From Aliivibrio fischeri (GTDB taxonomy: Bacteria; Pseudomonadota; Gammaproteobacteria; Enterobacterales; Vibrionaceae), in NCBI GenBank assembly GCA_038993745.2, contig CP160630.1, forward strand, positions 930,001 to 994,000: a stretch of 64,000 bases of DNA, read 5' to 3'. This document shows positions 1 to 10,848 of the stretch, piece after piece; the first letter of the stretch is position 1; each line of letters starts with the position of its first letter. The notes under the pieces were generated by a model. That model was not told the DNA's origin, made no database searches, and saw only the letters and a list, made by a program, of their open reading frames with translations. Position numbers and translations under genes: made by a program.

Positions 1-1754
1 TAACGTTGGCATATCATGCGTACATAATGCCGACATTGATTGCTCTTGATAATGCGTTGGTGAATAGAAACCACCGTCTTCAGACGTTTCAAAGAAGAAC
101 ACTTTGTACGAGTGAATCCCAGCTTCCGCAAGCAAATCAACAATCTCATCTGGTACTGTACCCAAATCCTCACCAATCACAGAACATTGGTAACGATGAC
201 TTTCTAACGCAAGAATAGACAGCATATCTTCTACAGGATAATGCATGTAAGCGCCTTTAGTTGCATCTTCACCTTTAGGGATCCACCACAAGCGTAGCAA
301 GCCCAATACATGGTCAATTCGAAGTGCACCACACGCTTTCATGTTTGCTCGTAGCAACTGAACATACGCTTCGTAGCTTGTTTCTTTTAGTGTGTGAGGA
401 TTTAAAGGCGGTAGTCCCCAGTTTTGTCCCAATGGACCTAAAATATCTGGTGGCGCACCAATGCTTACATCCAGACATAAGTTGCCGTGATCAGCCCACG
501 TCTCAGAACCTGAATCAGCAACACCAACAGCCAAATCACGATACAAACCAACGTCCATACCTTTATTTTCTGCGAATTGTTGTACATCGTTAATTTGAGT
601 AAATGCCACCCATTGTAAGTACATATACAAATCAACTTGATCACGATTATCTGCAATGTATTTTTGCACGGCTTTATTATCAAAGTGCTGCAATTCATGA
701 GGGAATACAGGCCAGCCCCAAATACTATTATCTTGGCTGTATAAGCTGTTATGCAATGCATCAAATGCAGCTTGATGTAATAAGCTCTCGCCACCTTCGG
801 CAACAAACTCTAAGAACGCTTTTGCTCGTGCACTTTTCTTATCTAAATGACGAGTTTTAAACTCGCTAAATAGCAATGGAAGTACACTCATTTTTAGCGC
901 AGAGACTTCTGAGTAATTCACCCAATGAGATTGACGAGCATCAGCTAAACGCTGTTGGAATTCCGCACTGCCAACTAACTCTTGAGCTTGGTTACACAAT
1001 GCAAACTCAGGAACTGAACATACATCAATGTATAAAATATTTAGCCAACGACGAGATGATGGACTGTATGGGCTCGCCCCTTCAGGGTTAGCAGGAAACA
1101 GTGAATGAATCGGGTTTAAACCAACAAAATCACCGCCACGAACAGCAATATCACCTACTAGTTGCTTAAGATCACCAAAGTCACCAATACCCCAGTTATG
1201 CGGCGTTCTCAATGTGTATAACTGAACGCTTGGTCCCCACATTTTTTTGCCTTTAAGCATTGCATCTTGTTTGAAACACGCTTTTGGCGTCACAATTAAT
1301 GTCATTTCATAAGGTGCTTTACGACGCTTACGAATCACTTCTAATTTATGGTAACCCCATGGCAGAGTTGGTAAAGAGAATAACAATGTACCATCATTTT
1401 CACGCTCGTCTGAAACGATTTGAGATTGTAAGTACCCTTCTAATACTTCACCCTCTTCAGTGGTGATTTTCCAACTAAATTCACTGATACGAGCACTTTT
1501 ACCAAGATTCATTTCTACTTGAAGCGGCTCATTATCACGGACAACCTGTACAGTAGAAAGTACGTCTTTTTTATGTTTCTTTTCAGCTGAACTTAAGAGT
1601 GTTTTATCATTCTTAGTGTCATAACCTAAAGAAGCCAGTAGACGAGTTAAGGTTTCATCACTGACTTTTGCTTCATTGCCCAGGCACTTACATAGCTATT
1701 TTTTAACCCTGCCAGCTCTGCGACTTGATGGAGTACATTGTTATTATCTTTCAT
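1..1754 (-). pseudogene. malQ: 4-alpha-glucanotransferase (amylomaltase), frameshifted, 3' end outside window
   Basis: MalQ transfers alpha-1,4-glucan chains between maltodextrins in the cytoplasm and works with MalP to use maltose and maltodextrin. Reading leftwards from an ATG at 1754, the first codons give MKDNNNVLHQVAELAGLKN. A frame change then follows at a run of three C (1679-1681), where the expected codons need four. After the shift the frame is open to the window edge and shows family features: GKKMWGPSVQLYTLR, GIGDFGDLKQL, NPIHSLFPANPEGASPYSPSSR (described in part), and the catalytic THDMPT motif at the very edge. The C-terminus lies outside the window. The gene follows malP by about 50 bases, so the two are probably one malPQ operon. 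Identity is near certain. Whether the lesion is real or a read error is open. Confidence 0.88.
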
Positions 1755-1806
1755 CGCTTTTCTCCAAGGGCAGTACGATACTGCCCTCATATTATAATTT
1801 TATTAA

Positions 1807-4259
1807 TTAACGGTTTACTGATTCCAGTTTCCAAATGTTATTTACATAATCACGGATACTGCGGTCTGAACTAAATTTACCAACCAAAGCAGTGTTTAAA
1901 ATAGCCATTTTCGCCCACTGTTTTTGGTCACGATATGCTGCATCAATGTCGTTCTGAGCACGAACATAATCAGCAAAATCAGCAAGAACTAAGTATGGGT
2001 CACCGCCATACAATAGGTTGTCACGAATTGCAGATAACAAACCTACTTTACCCGGAGTAAATTCATCACCAGCTAATAAATCTAATGATGCTTGTAATAA
2101 TGAATCGGCTTCATAGTACTTATACGGGTTATAACCTGATGCCTTTAACGCCTCAACTTCATCAACCTCTAAGCCAAAGATGAAGATATTTTCGTCACCT
2201 ACTTCTTCACGGATCTCAACGTTTGCACCATCCATAGTACCAACAGTCAATGCACCATTTAGCGCCATTTTCATGTTACCTGTACCAGATGCTTCTTTAC
2301 CTGCTGTAGAAATTTGCTCAGATACATCCGCAGCTGGAATGATAATTTCAGCCATGCTCACACGGTAATCAGGAATAAATACCACTTTCAGTAAATCAGA
2401 CACACGAGGATCGTTATTTACTTTTTCTGCCACTTTATTAATTGCAAAGATGATCTCTTTTGCTAAGTGGTAGCCCGGCGCTGCTTTTGCTGCAAAGAAG
2501 AACACACGTGGGTGCATATCAAAACCAGGTTCGTTCAATATACGGTGGTATAAAGAAAGAATATTTAATAAATCCAAATGTTGACGTTTGTATTCATGTA
2601 AACGCTTAATTTGAACATCAAAGATAGCATCGGTATTTAGTTCAATACCCATGTTTTCTTTAACCCAATTAGCTAAACGCTGTTTATTTTGTTTTTTCAC
2701 AGCCATGAATTCTTTTTGGAATTTCTCATCATCGGCAAAAACAGCAATATCACTCAGTTGTTCAAGATGTGCAGGCCACTCATTCCCAATTTTTTCAGAA
2801 ATAAGGTTTGAAAGACCAGGATTACAGAATTTCAGCCAACGACGAGGAGTAACACCGTTAGTTACATTCGTTAGTTTTCCTGGGAAATATTCATTAAACT
2901 CTGGGAATAAATCACGCTTAACTAACTCAGAGTGAAGTGCTGCCACACCATTCACGGCATAAGATGAAACCACACATAAATTCGCCATACGTACCATACG
3001 ATGTGTGCCTTCTTCGATGATTGATAACTTGCGTAATTTTTCCACATCACCTGGCCACTTCAGTTTCACGCCTTCCAAGAATAGGTAGTTAATCTGATAA
3101 ATGATTTCCATGTGACGGGTAAAAGTCGAGAAATCAGTGATTCACTCCATGTCTCTAACGCTTCAGGTAACAATGTGTGGTTGGTATAAGCAAACGTGTT
3201 TGAACAGATTTCCCATGCCGCATCCCACGATAAGCCACGAACATCAATAAGTACGCGCATTAACTCAGGAATACCAATTGTTGGGTGTGTATCGTTTAAT
3301 TGGATCGTTTCATATTTAGAAAGATCTTCAATCTTATGACCTGCAGCATCATGACGACGTAAAATATCTGCAATAGAACACGCACAGTGGAAATACTGTT
3401 GCATCAAACGTAATGTTTTGCCTTTCTCGTGGTTATCATTTGGATACAGAACTTTCGTTACGTTACCAGCATCAATTAAGGCGTGTTGCGCTTCAAAGTA
3501 ATCACCATTATTAAAGCTTGCAAGGCTAAACGGTGCTTTTGCACGACATTCCCACAAACGTAATGGGTAAACCGTATCACTTTGGTAACCAACAATTGGT
3601 AAATCCCAAGGCATACCTTCAACTGACATACCTGGTACCCAACGACGTTTCTCTTGGCCATTTTCAGTGTACGTTTCTACATGACCATAAAAACCAACTT
3701 GCTGTGCAAAATCAGGACGAGCCACTTCCCAAGGATAGCCTTCAACTCCACACCACGCATCAGGCGCTTCTTTTTGTCGACCGTCTTCAAAAGATTGGCG
3801 GAACAAGCCGTATTCGTAATGCAAACCGTAGCCAATCGCCGGATATTCTTGCGCAGCTAATGAATCCATAAAACACGCAGCTAAACGACCAAGGCCACCG
3901 TTACCTAAAGCAGGGTCACGCTCTTCTTCTAATAAATCCGTTAAGTTATAACCAAGCTCACCCATTGCTTCAGTGATCTCTTCATAAAGACCCATACTAA
4001 TTAGGTTGTTGCCCGTTAGACGTCCAATTAAAAACTCTAAAGATAGATAGTTTACGCTGCGTGCGTTTTTAATTTTGTCATCATTTTCAGTAGCGACAAG
4101 ATCAAATGTCGTTAATTCAGCTAGGGCTTTACCCATTGCTAAATACCATACTTTAGCGCTCGCTGTTTTTTCATCTGCAGCGAATGTTGTCACTAAATGC
4201 TGTTTTACCGACGCTTTAAACGCCGCTTTATCAAATTTCTCTATGTTATTCGTTTTCAT
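1807..4259 (-). pseudogene. malP: Maltodextrin/glycogen phosphorylase, one frameshift
   Basis: MalP phosphorolyses maltodextrins to glucose-1-phosphate and uses pyridoxal phosphate. Two overlapping reading frames together give about 817 residues, the usual length. The N-terminal part (start MKTNNIEKFDKAAFKASVKQ) covers 4259 to about 3117. The C-terminal part contains the PLP-lysine region ([20 protein letters not shown], where the second lysine would bind PLP) and ends at 1807. The break is at three G (3117-3119), where four are needed to read LLPRHMEII. The ATG at 4259 fits the family N-terminus better than the upstream in-frame ATGs near 4289. malQ follows directly. A MalT-box-like sequence and a CRP-like site lie upstream in the region shared with divergent malT. 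Confidence 0.92.
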
Positions 4260-4338
4260 CTTAAATATCTCACGAAGGTTCATAATCAACTGTTATCAAT
4301 CCTGCCTTGTTCGAATAAGAGTCACATCCTCCTTTTTG

Positions 4339-4348
4339 GGGGATGAGA
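4339..4348 (+). promoter_or_regulatory. Candidate MalT box
   Basis: GGGGATGAGA matches 9 of 10 positions of the known MalT consensus GGGGA(T/G)GAGG. It lies about 80 bases upstream of the malP start, where MalT activates malPQ in enteric bacteria. A weaker inverted copy (GGAGGATGTG on the minus strand) lies just to its left. Confidence 0.55.
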
Positions 4349-4390
4349 TAAGGCTGAGATAAAGGCGTAGTCCTAATTAACCAAATAGGG

Positions 4391-4406
4391 TGTGACCCGA
4401 CTCAAA
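4391..4406 (+). promoter_or_regulatory. Candidate CRP site
   Basis: TGTGA, six bases, then TCAAA differs at one position from the CRP core TGTGA-N6-TCACA. It lies between malP and malT, where CRP is known to act in related mal systems. Prediction from sequence only. Confidence 0.4.
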
Positions 4407-4654
4407 GTTTGTAGGCTGACAGTAAAAACCTGCGTGATATTGGACACGTTTTTACAGCATAAAAAACAAAATGATAACAAGATCACAAATTTAAAGATTA
4501 AATAAAACTATTTAAAAAACGTATTAAATAAAACTCATATATAAATTCATCAAGATAAAAATAAAGGTTTGATCACATTTATAGGGCGTAGTGGATAGAT
4601 TAAATCTCATTATTGAGGATAATCAGGTCAGTATTTTTTAAAAGAACAATAATT

Positions 4655-7359
4655 ATGTTAATACCATCGAAACTGCATTTTCCAAGACGATTACATAATG
4701 CCATTCTCCGCCAACGTGTTTTAGATACGCTAGAGAATGCGATGCATTACAAACTTGTTTTATTTCGTTCTCCGGCTGGCTACGGAAAAACAACCATGGC
4801 TGCACAATGGCTATCAGACAAAGATGCTACTGGGTGGTATAGCCTAGATGAGAGTGATAATGATGAATACAAATTTGCAAAATACTTTGTACAAACAATA
4901 AGTAATGCAACTCATACTGAACTGTCGCATTCCAAAGCATTAACTGAGAAACGTCAGTTTGCTTCATTATCAAGCCTATTTTCGCAAGTCTTTACTGAGC
5001 TGATCTCGTTTCAAGATGAAGCTTATATCGTTCTCGACGACTATCACTTAATAACGAATGACATAATTCACCTTGGCTTAAAATTCTTCTTAAAACACCT
5101 TCCAGATAATTTGACGCTGGTAATAACAAGTCGCTCTCAACCACCTCTAAATACAGCAAATCTACGTGTGAGAGACTTATTAATTGAAATTGATAATCAA
5201 AGTTTAGCGTTTGACCAATCAGAAACATCTCTATTTTTCAATCAACGCCTAAATGAGAATATTGACCAAGAAGCCATTACTCATGTTCGTGAGCATGTTG
5301 AAGGTTGGCCGTCAGCTCTTCAATTAATTGCACTACACAGTATTCAAAACAATCAATCCTTAAATAATTCAGCGCAAGTCATGGCACAATTAAACCATGC
5401 TCACTTATGGGATTATTTAGCAGAAGAAGTGTTTGACCATTTGGATCAAGAAACGCAGCAATTTTTAATGCGTTGTGCTGTTTTGATCATTTTAATACCA
5501 CACTGCTGTCTAAGGTAACGCAACGAAAAGATGCGCAGTTGCTTATTGAAAATCTAAACCGATTCGGATTATTTATTAACACAAATGGTGAACAAGGTGA
5601 TTGGTATAAGTTCCATAACCTTTTTGCTGAGTTCTTAACCCACCAAAGACAAAACCACCTAGCTCATGAAGAAATAGACCTGCAAAAATACGCAGCAGAA
5701 GCTTGGCTTGAACACAATAATATCTATCAAGCACTTCGCCATGCAAAAAATGCAAAAGACGATATCCTAATCGCGAATATACTTACGCAGCATGGCTGGC
5801 ATTTATTTAATAATGGTGAGCTTACGTTATTAGAAACGACCATCTCAGCTCTTCGTCCTGAGGTATTATTTACCTCTCCTCGACTTGTTATTATTCGTGC
5901 TTGGTTAGCTCAGAGTCAGCATAATTATCTACAAGTAGATGATTTACTCTCTGAAGCACAACGTGAAATGGCGGATCGAAATATTGTTCTTGATAGGCAT
6001 ATGCAAGGAGAGATCGATGCACTGCGAGCACAAGTTGCCATCAATAAAAATGAACCTGAAGCGGCACTTGCCTTTGCAGAAAAAGCACTTGAAGAATTAG
6101 AAACCAATAAATACCGCAGCCGCATCGTCGCAACATCTGTTATTGGTGAATATCACCACGTTTCAGGAAACCTTGCGCAAGCACTCGCTCTAATGCAGCA
6201 AACTGAAAAAATGGCCATGACCTATGGCATTTATCATCAAGCTTTGTGGGCAATCTTACAACAAAGTGAGATTTTAATGGCGCAAGGATTTATGCAGGCG
6301 GCTTTTGATCTTCAAGACAATGGATTCAAACTGATTGAAGACCAAGATTTACATCAACTACCACTGCATGAATTCTTACTTCGCTCACGAGCTCAAATTT
6401 ACTGGTTCTGGTTCCGTTTTGACGAAGCTGAACAATGTACTTGGAAAGGTTTAGAGGTTCTATCTCCTTTTGATGAAACTAAGCACTTACGTGGCTATTC
6501 AATGCTTGCACGCTTGGCCGTTGCTCGTGGCGAACTTGATAAAGCAGAACGATACCTTGATAAATGCCAACAGTTACTTGGCCAAGCGGATTACCATATT
6601 GACTGGAAAGCAAATGCCTCTTCTGCTCAGCTATTTTACTGGCAAGCAAAAAACAATTCAGAAGCCATTCAATATTGGTTAGCACAAGCAGACAGGCCAG
6701 AGACTCGTTGTAACCATTTTACCCAATTACAATGGCGTAATATTGCACGAGCTCAGTTCCACTTAGGGGATATTGATACCGCAATTGACACACTACAAAC
6801 CTCTCAAGCTATTGCTCAACAGCATAAGTTGATCACCGATATCAATCGTAATGCGATCTTAGCTGCCATTTTACTGCATGAAAACAAACAGATTGATGAA
6901 GCCGTTGAAGCGATGCACCTTGCTATTAAACAATCAAACCAAACAGGGATCATTGGTAGTTTTCTAATGGCGGGACGAAACGTTTTAAAACCCCTTGGGA
7001 AATTACAACAAAAAGGCAATGTGACGGAACTTGAAAAACACCGAATTGAACAATTACAGAAAGCGCTATCAAATAATGAGCGCTCTCGTTCAGCTCATTT
7101 CGATGAAGCCTTTATTGAAAAAGTATTAAATACACCAGAAGTACCTGAATTAATAAGAACCAGTCCACTCACCCACCGTGAATGGCAAGTGCTCGGCCTT
7201 ATTTATTCTGGCTTTAGTAATGAACAAATTGCAGCGGAATTTGATGTTGCACCAACCACTATTAAAACTCATATTCGTAATTTGTATCAAAAACTGAATC
7301 TTCCAAATCGAAAAGCCGCTATCGCTATGGCTGACGAATTAGTTGGAATGATGAAGTAA
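4655..7359 (+). pseudogene. malT: MalT, ATP-dependent LuxR-type maltose regulon activator, one frameshift
   Basis: MalT binds maltotriose and ATP and activates the mal genes. With one base restored the protein is 901 residues, the same as E. coli MalT. It starts [20 protein letters not shown] at the ATG at 4655. It has a Walker A motif ([12 protein letters not shown]), a Walker B-like stretch (YIVLDDYH), a long helical-repeat sensor region, and a C-terminal LuxR helix-turn-helix (THREWQVLGLIYSGFSNEQI onward, about residues 835-895). The frame breaks at about 5481-5485, where one T or one G is missing from gttttgat. Restoring it gives CAV(F/L)[10 protein letters not shown]. The gene is divergent from malPQ, as in E. 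coli. Confidence 0.93.
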
Positions 7360-7450
7360 TCAAATTTACGACATTTTTTACACAGAACTTATGTATAATC
7401 ATGGCATCTTCATGCATTGTGCATAAGTTTTTTATTTGTATCGAGATAAA

Positions 7451-8377
7451 ATGAATTATTTAACAACGTTCTTTAAAGGCATGGCAATGGGAGCTGCTGA
7501 TGTAGTTCCTGGGGTATCAGGTGGTACGATTGCATTTATTACTGGCATTTATGATACGCTTCTAGAAAGCATTCGACGTATTAATCCATCAATCTTAGGA
7601 TTATGGAAGCGCGAAGGATTTAAAGCGGCATTTAACCACATTAACGGCTTCTTTCTTATTTCTCTGTTTGGTGGGATATTAACAAGCATCCTGACATTAG
7701 CGAAATTCATTACGTGGATGTTGCACACGCACCCAATTCCATTGTGGTCGTTTTTCTTCGGCTTAATCCTAATTTCAATCGTACATATTGCGAAACAGAT
7801 TGAAAAATGGTCTTTAGATCGTTTTGTTATGTTATTTGCTGGTGCTGCTTTTGCTTATAGCATTACCGTTCTTAATCCAATGACAATGACACCATCAACT
7901 TTCACCTATATTCTTGCAGGCTCTATTGCTATTTGTGCAATGATCTTACCGGGTATCTCAGGAAGCTTTATTCTTCTACTTATCGGCATGTACGGCCCAG
8001 TACTTGGGGCAGTTAAATCTCTTGATTTAGTGACTATGGGTCTATTTGCATCTGGCTGCTTAATTGGTTTATTAAGCTTCTCACATGTTCTTTCTTTCCT
8101 ACTAAGAAAGTTCCGAGATATTACGCTAATCTTCCTAACTGGCTTAATGGCTGGCACATTAGGTAAAATCTGGCCTTGGAAAGAAGTGCTAGAATGGCGT
8201 ACAAATTCAAAAGGCGAGCAAGTACCACTAATAGAGCAAAACCTATCTCCATTTAACTACGAACAAGTAACGCAGCAACCAGCACTTATTGGTTTCGCAG
8301 TATTTGGCGTTATTTTAGGTATTGGTTTAGTTCTAGGTCTTGAAATGTACGCTAAGAAAAACGAAAAAGAATCGTAA
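7451..8377 (+). CDS. DUF368 membrane protein, probable undecaprenyl-phosphate translocase
   Basis: A polytopic inner-membrane protein of the DUF368 family, 308 residues from the ATG at 7451. GAGA sits just upstream as a ribosome site, and the in-frame start at 7436 has none. The diagnostic duplicated motif is clear: GAADVVPGVSGGT near the N-terminus and ILPGISGSFILLLIGMYG in the middle, as expected of an inverted-repeat transporter. DUF368 proteins (PopT in Vibrio cholerae) have been reported to return undecaprenyl phosphate across the membrane for cell-wall synthesis. That function is inferred here by family. It stands alone after malT and ends in a good terminator. Family identity is near certain. 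Confidence 0.88.
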   Translation: MNYLTTFFKGMAMGAADVVPGVSGGTIAFITGIYDTLLESIRRINPSILGLWKREGFKAAFNHINGFFLISLFGGILTSILTLAKFITWMLHTHPIPLWSFFFGLILISIVHIAKQIEKWSLDRFVMLFAGAAFAYSITVLNPMTMTPSTFTYILAGSIAICAMILPGISGSFILLLIGMYGPVLGAVKSLDLVTMGLFASGCLIGLLSFSHVLSFLLRKFRDITLIFLTGLMAGTLGKIWPWKEVLEWRTNSKGEQVPLIEQNLSPFNYEQVTQQPALIGFAVFGVILGIGLVLGLEMYAKKNEKES

Positions 8378-8410
8378 TTGATTGGTGTAAACTGGTAAAT
8401 CAATAGATAC

Positions 8411-8442
8411 AAAAAAGGAGCATTCAATATGCTCCTTTTTTT
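8411..8442. terminator. Bidirectional rho-independent terminator
   Basis: A-run, GGAGCAT, five-base loop, ATGCTCC, then seven T. It lies between the convergent DUF368 gene and focA and can serve both. Confidence 0.85.
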
Positions 8443-8467
8443 ACATCTGTAATACTACTGATATTTA

Positions 8468-9316
8468 TTAGTGATGATTTGGTTCACGAAGATAAATAAT
8501 CCAGTAACCCATACCAACAAAGATGCCGCCACCAATGATATTACCAATCGTAACTGGGATAAGGTTATTAATCACAAAATTATGTAATGTTAAATCTGCA
8601 AAATCTAATGCTGAATAACCACTTGCAGCCCAGAACTCAGGAGAAGCAAAAGTTTTAATGCCAATCGCCATTGGAATTTGGAACATATTCGCAATACAGT
8701 GCTCAAAACCTGCTGATACAAACATTGCTACAGGTAAGATCATAACCAAAATTTTATCTGTTAATGTACGACCAGAAAATGTCATCCATACACCAACACA
8801 AACCAATACGTTACACATAAGACCTAACGCAATCGCCTGCCAAAAACCATGATGCAACTTGTGTTGTGCAATTTTCATTGTGTTGATACCAACGGCACCA
8901 CCATCGTTCATGTATTGTTTTGCAACTAACATGATACCAACAAGTAGCATGGCACCTATAAAGTTACCAACATAAACAACAGCCCAGTTCGCACATAGGT
9001 TTTTCCAGCTGATTTTACCACTTGCACGAGCAACCAAAGTTAACACCGAGCTGGTAAATAGTTCACCACCGGTTACCACAACTAAAATAAGACCAAGACT
9101 GAAAGCCAAACCACCAACGAAATGGGACATACCCCATGGCATTGATTCAGCACCAGTTGTTACTGTGGTATAGAAGATAAATGCAATACCGATATGTATG
9201 CCTGCAGTAATTGCTAATAAAAAAGATTTGAATGGATCTTTAGTTGCTTTTGCTACGCCAACTTCAGCAGCGCGTTCAGCCATTTGTGGCGGTAGTAAAG
9301 AATCGAATTGGTTCAT
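8468..9316 (-). CDS. focA: Formate channel FocA (formate/nitrite transporter family)
   Basis: A pentameric inner-membrane channel that moves formate during mixed-acid fermentation. The 282-residue product begins MNQFDSLLPPQMAERAAEVG, which aligns with the start of FocA (NPFDLLLPAAMAK in E. coli). This is why I chose the internal ATG at 9316 over the longer frame from 9382. It has about six membrane helices, the family-typical AITAGIHIGIAFIFY and TGGELFTSS stretches, and the pore histidine region NFVINNLIPVTIGN. No pflB lies beside it, unlike the enteric focA-pfl operon. NirC is the main alternative, but the N-terminus favours FocA. Confidence 0.85.
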   Translation of the reverse strand: MNQFDSLLPPQMAERAAEVGVAKATKDPFKSFLLAITAGIHIGIAFIFYTTVTTGAESMPWGMSHFVGGLAFSLGLILVVVTGGELFTSSVLTLVARASGKISWKNLCANWAVVYVGNFIGAMLLVGIMLVAKQYMNDGGAVGINTMKIAQHKLHHGFWQAIALGLMCNVLVCVGVWMTFSGRTLTDKILVMILPVAMFVSAGFEHCIANMFQIPMAIGIKTFASPEFWAASGYSALDFADLTLHNFVINNLIPVTIGNIIGGGIFVGMGYWIIYLREPNHH

Positions 9317-9484
9317 AGTAGAAACATTTTGATACAAGTGAATAGGAGGTCGGATAATCCTCCTATTTTGTTCGGAATACAAGCAATTTTATTGTTGAAG
9401 AGTATTAATTTTAAGATTTGAATAAAGTATAAAAAAATATTTATTGAAACTAATAAATAAGCATTGATTAAGTAAAAATAAGAT

Positions 9485-9670
9485 TTAAATTTTGATATCA
9501 ATACTATCTCTATGACGACGATCTTTATTTACTCGACGATCATACAGAACAGGCTTTGAAGGGTATGTGCGTCGCTCTTCTTTTTTTCTAAGTTCAGCTT
9601 GGTAGATACCATCGACATCTACTGTATCAATAATTTTTTCATCAACATTTGGTAAGGATTTTTTATTCAT
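9485..9670 (-). CDS. Small basic protein of unknown function
   Basis: A 61-residue, highly charged soluble protein with no membrane segment or signal peptide. Its arginine-rich part reads EERRTYPSKPVLYDRRVNKD. I do not recognise it. It is likely real because an excellent ribosome-binding site (AAGGAGGGG) lies at the right distance from the ATG at 9670. It is flanked by focA and tag, both also on the minus strand. No function can be assigned. Confidence 0.6.
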   Translation of the reverse strand: MNKKSLPNVDEKIIDTVDVDGIYQAELRKKEERRTYPSKPVLYDRRVNKDRRHRDSIDIKI

Positions 9671-9720
9671 ATCCCCTCCTTGGCTCGCCTATCTCACTTA
9701 ACAAAACATCCAATTGTTAT

Positions 9721-10290
9721 TTATTTGTTATTTTTAACATAACAAGGACAATTTACCAAGTGATCATTTACAACCCCTGTTGCTTGTAGAAAGGCATAGC
9801 AAATCGTAGATCCTACAAACTTAAAACCTCTCTTTTTTAAATCTTTACTTAATTTATCTGATAATTCGGTTGTTGCAGGTACATCACCCATCACTTCCCA
9901 GTGATTAATGATCGGTTTTTGATCGACATAAGACCAAAGGTAATTTGAAAAACTGCCAAATTCTTGTTGTATCTTTATAAAGGCATTCGCATTCGTAATC
10001 ACCGAATTAATTTTAAGTCGATTACGTATAATTCTGGAATCTTGCATTAAAGATTCCACTTTATCTTGATCATATTGAATGATCTTTTGTAAATCAAAAC
10101 CATCAAATAATAATCGGTAGCCTTCACGTTTCTTTAAAATCGTCGACCAACTTAAGCCAGCCTGAGCTCCTTCTAAAATTAAATACTCGAATAACTCATG
10201 ATCAGAATAAACAGGTACCCCCCATTCATTATCATGATATTCCCTATCTAAATCAGAAACCTCTGCCCAGTGACATCGCTCTTTTCTCAT
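9721..10290 (-). CDS. tag: DNA-3-methyladenine glycosylase I
   Basis: A base-excision repair enzyme that removes 3-methyladenine from alkylated DNA. The 189-residue length is normal for Tag. It begins MRKERCHWAEVSDLDREYHD; Cys6 and the histidine of YHDNEWG, together with the C-terminal HLVNCPC, match the zinc-snap ligands of the family. The sequences EGAQAGLSWSTILKKREGYR and RGFKFVGSTICYAFLQA are strongly conserved Tag segments. It appears monocistronic. Confidence 0.95.
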   Translation of the reverse strand: MRKERCHWAEVSDLDREYHDNEWGVPVYSDHELFEYLILEGAQAGLSWSTILKKREGYRLLFDGFDLQKIIQYDQDKVESLMQDSRIIRNRLKINSVITNANAFIKIQQEFGSFSNYLWSYVDQKPIINHWEVMGDVPATTELSDKLSKDLKKRGFKFVGSTICYAFLQATGVVNDHLVNCPCYVKNNK

Positions 10291-10407
10291 TTCCTTACCA
10301 CCTTTTTTATATACAATTTAACTGAGCTCACACAACAGATAATGCATGCATATCCAAAATTTAACTTATGTTACCATTCATTAACCAGTTTAATTGAGCC
10401 GATATAT

Positions 10408-10848
10408 ATGAAAGCATTCGCAGTTTTGATCAAAGCCTTTCTTATCCTATTACTATTGTGTACTGGTTTTTTCTTTACTGAAATAAGCACCTATGTAAAA
10501 AGCTATGTAAGCCCCAAAATTCAGCTTGAAAATACTTGTCATTTATCAACACAAACTTGTCAGCAAGGTGACGTATCCATCACGCTTGAAAAAGATACAT
10601 TAACGCCGTTACAACCTAGCTCTATTTTAGTGAACTGGCCTAATCAAAATGCCAAAAACCTCATTATCACTCTACAAGGCTACGATATGGCAATGGGAAA
10701 CCCGACATTTAAATTATTACCCAATACAGACAAAAGCTACTCTGGCGATATTTTACTTCCAATTTGTACACAAAACACCATGATTTGGGTCGGAACCATT
10801 AGTGATGGTAACACCTCTATTAATGTTTCATTAAAGGCAGAACAATGA
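10408..10848 (+). CDS. Membrane-anchored protein of a copper-delivery operon (unknown family)
   Basis: A 146-residue protein with one N-terminal membrane helix (AVLIKAFLILLLLCTGFFF) and a periplasmic domain holding three to four cysteines (NTCHLSTQTC, LPICTQ) and a YDMAMGNP stretch. The methionine-rich turn recalls FixH/YtkA-type copper-handling domains, but the match is too weak for an assignment. The ATG at 10408 directly precedes the membrane helix, so I prefer it to upstream starts. Its stop overlaps the start of the next gene (ATGA), implying translational coupling to the SCO1-like protein. A role beside SCO1 and PCu(A)C in copper delivery to cytochrome oxidase is inferred from position. 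Confidence 0.7.
   Translation: MKAFAVLIKAFLILLLLCTGFFFTEISTYVKSYVSPKIQLENTCHLSTQTCQQGDVSITLEKDTLTPLQPSSILVNWPNQNAKNLIITLQGYDMAMGNPTFKLLPNTDKSYSGDILLPICTQNTMIWVGTISDGNTSINVSLKAEQ

Larger units (their letters stand above)
4260..4654. other. Divergent malP/malT intergenic region
   Basis: This is about 395 bases of AT-rich DNA between divergent malP and malT. It holds the MalT-box-like and CRP-like sites listed separately. Two related strings, aaggcgtagtcc (around 4361) and agggcgtagtgg (around 4582), recur about 220 bases apart and could be further weak activator sites. I see no other gene here. Confidence 0.6.

Noticed and set aside
465..806. Open frame of 113 residues on the minus strand inside malQ
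   Set aside because: It is in another frame from malQ on the same strand, has a non-protein-like composition (many I/C/Y) and no ribosome site; a shadow of malQ.
6479..6685. Opposite open frames (68-70 residues) inside malT
   Set aside because: Both overlap the well-supported MalT frame and lack start signals and recognisable features.
9485..9670. Toxin-antitoxin antitoxin because of small size and charge
   Set aside because: No partner gene lies next to it and the sequence matches no antitoxin pattern I know.
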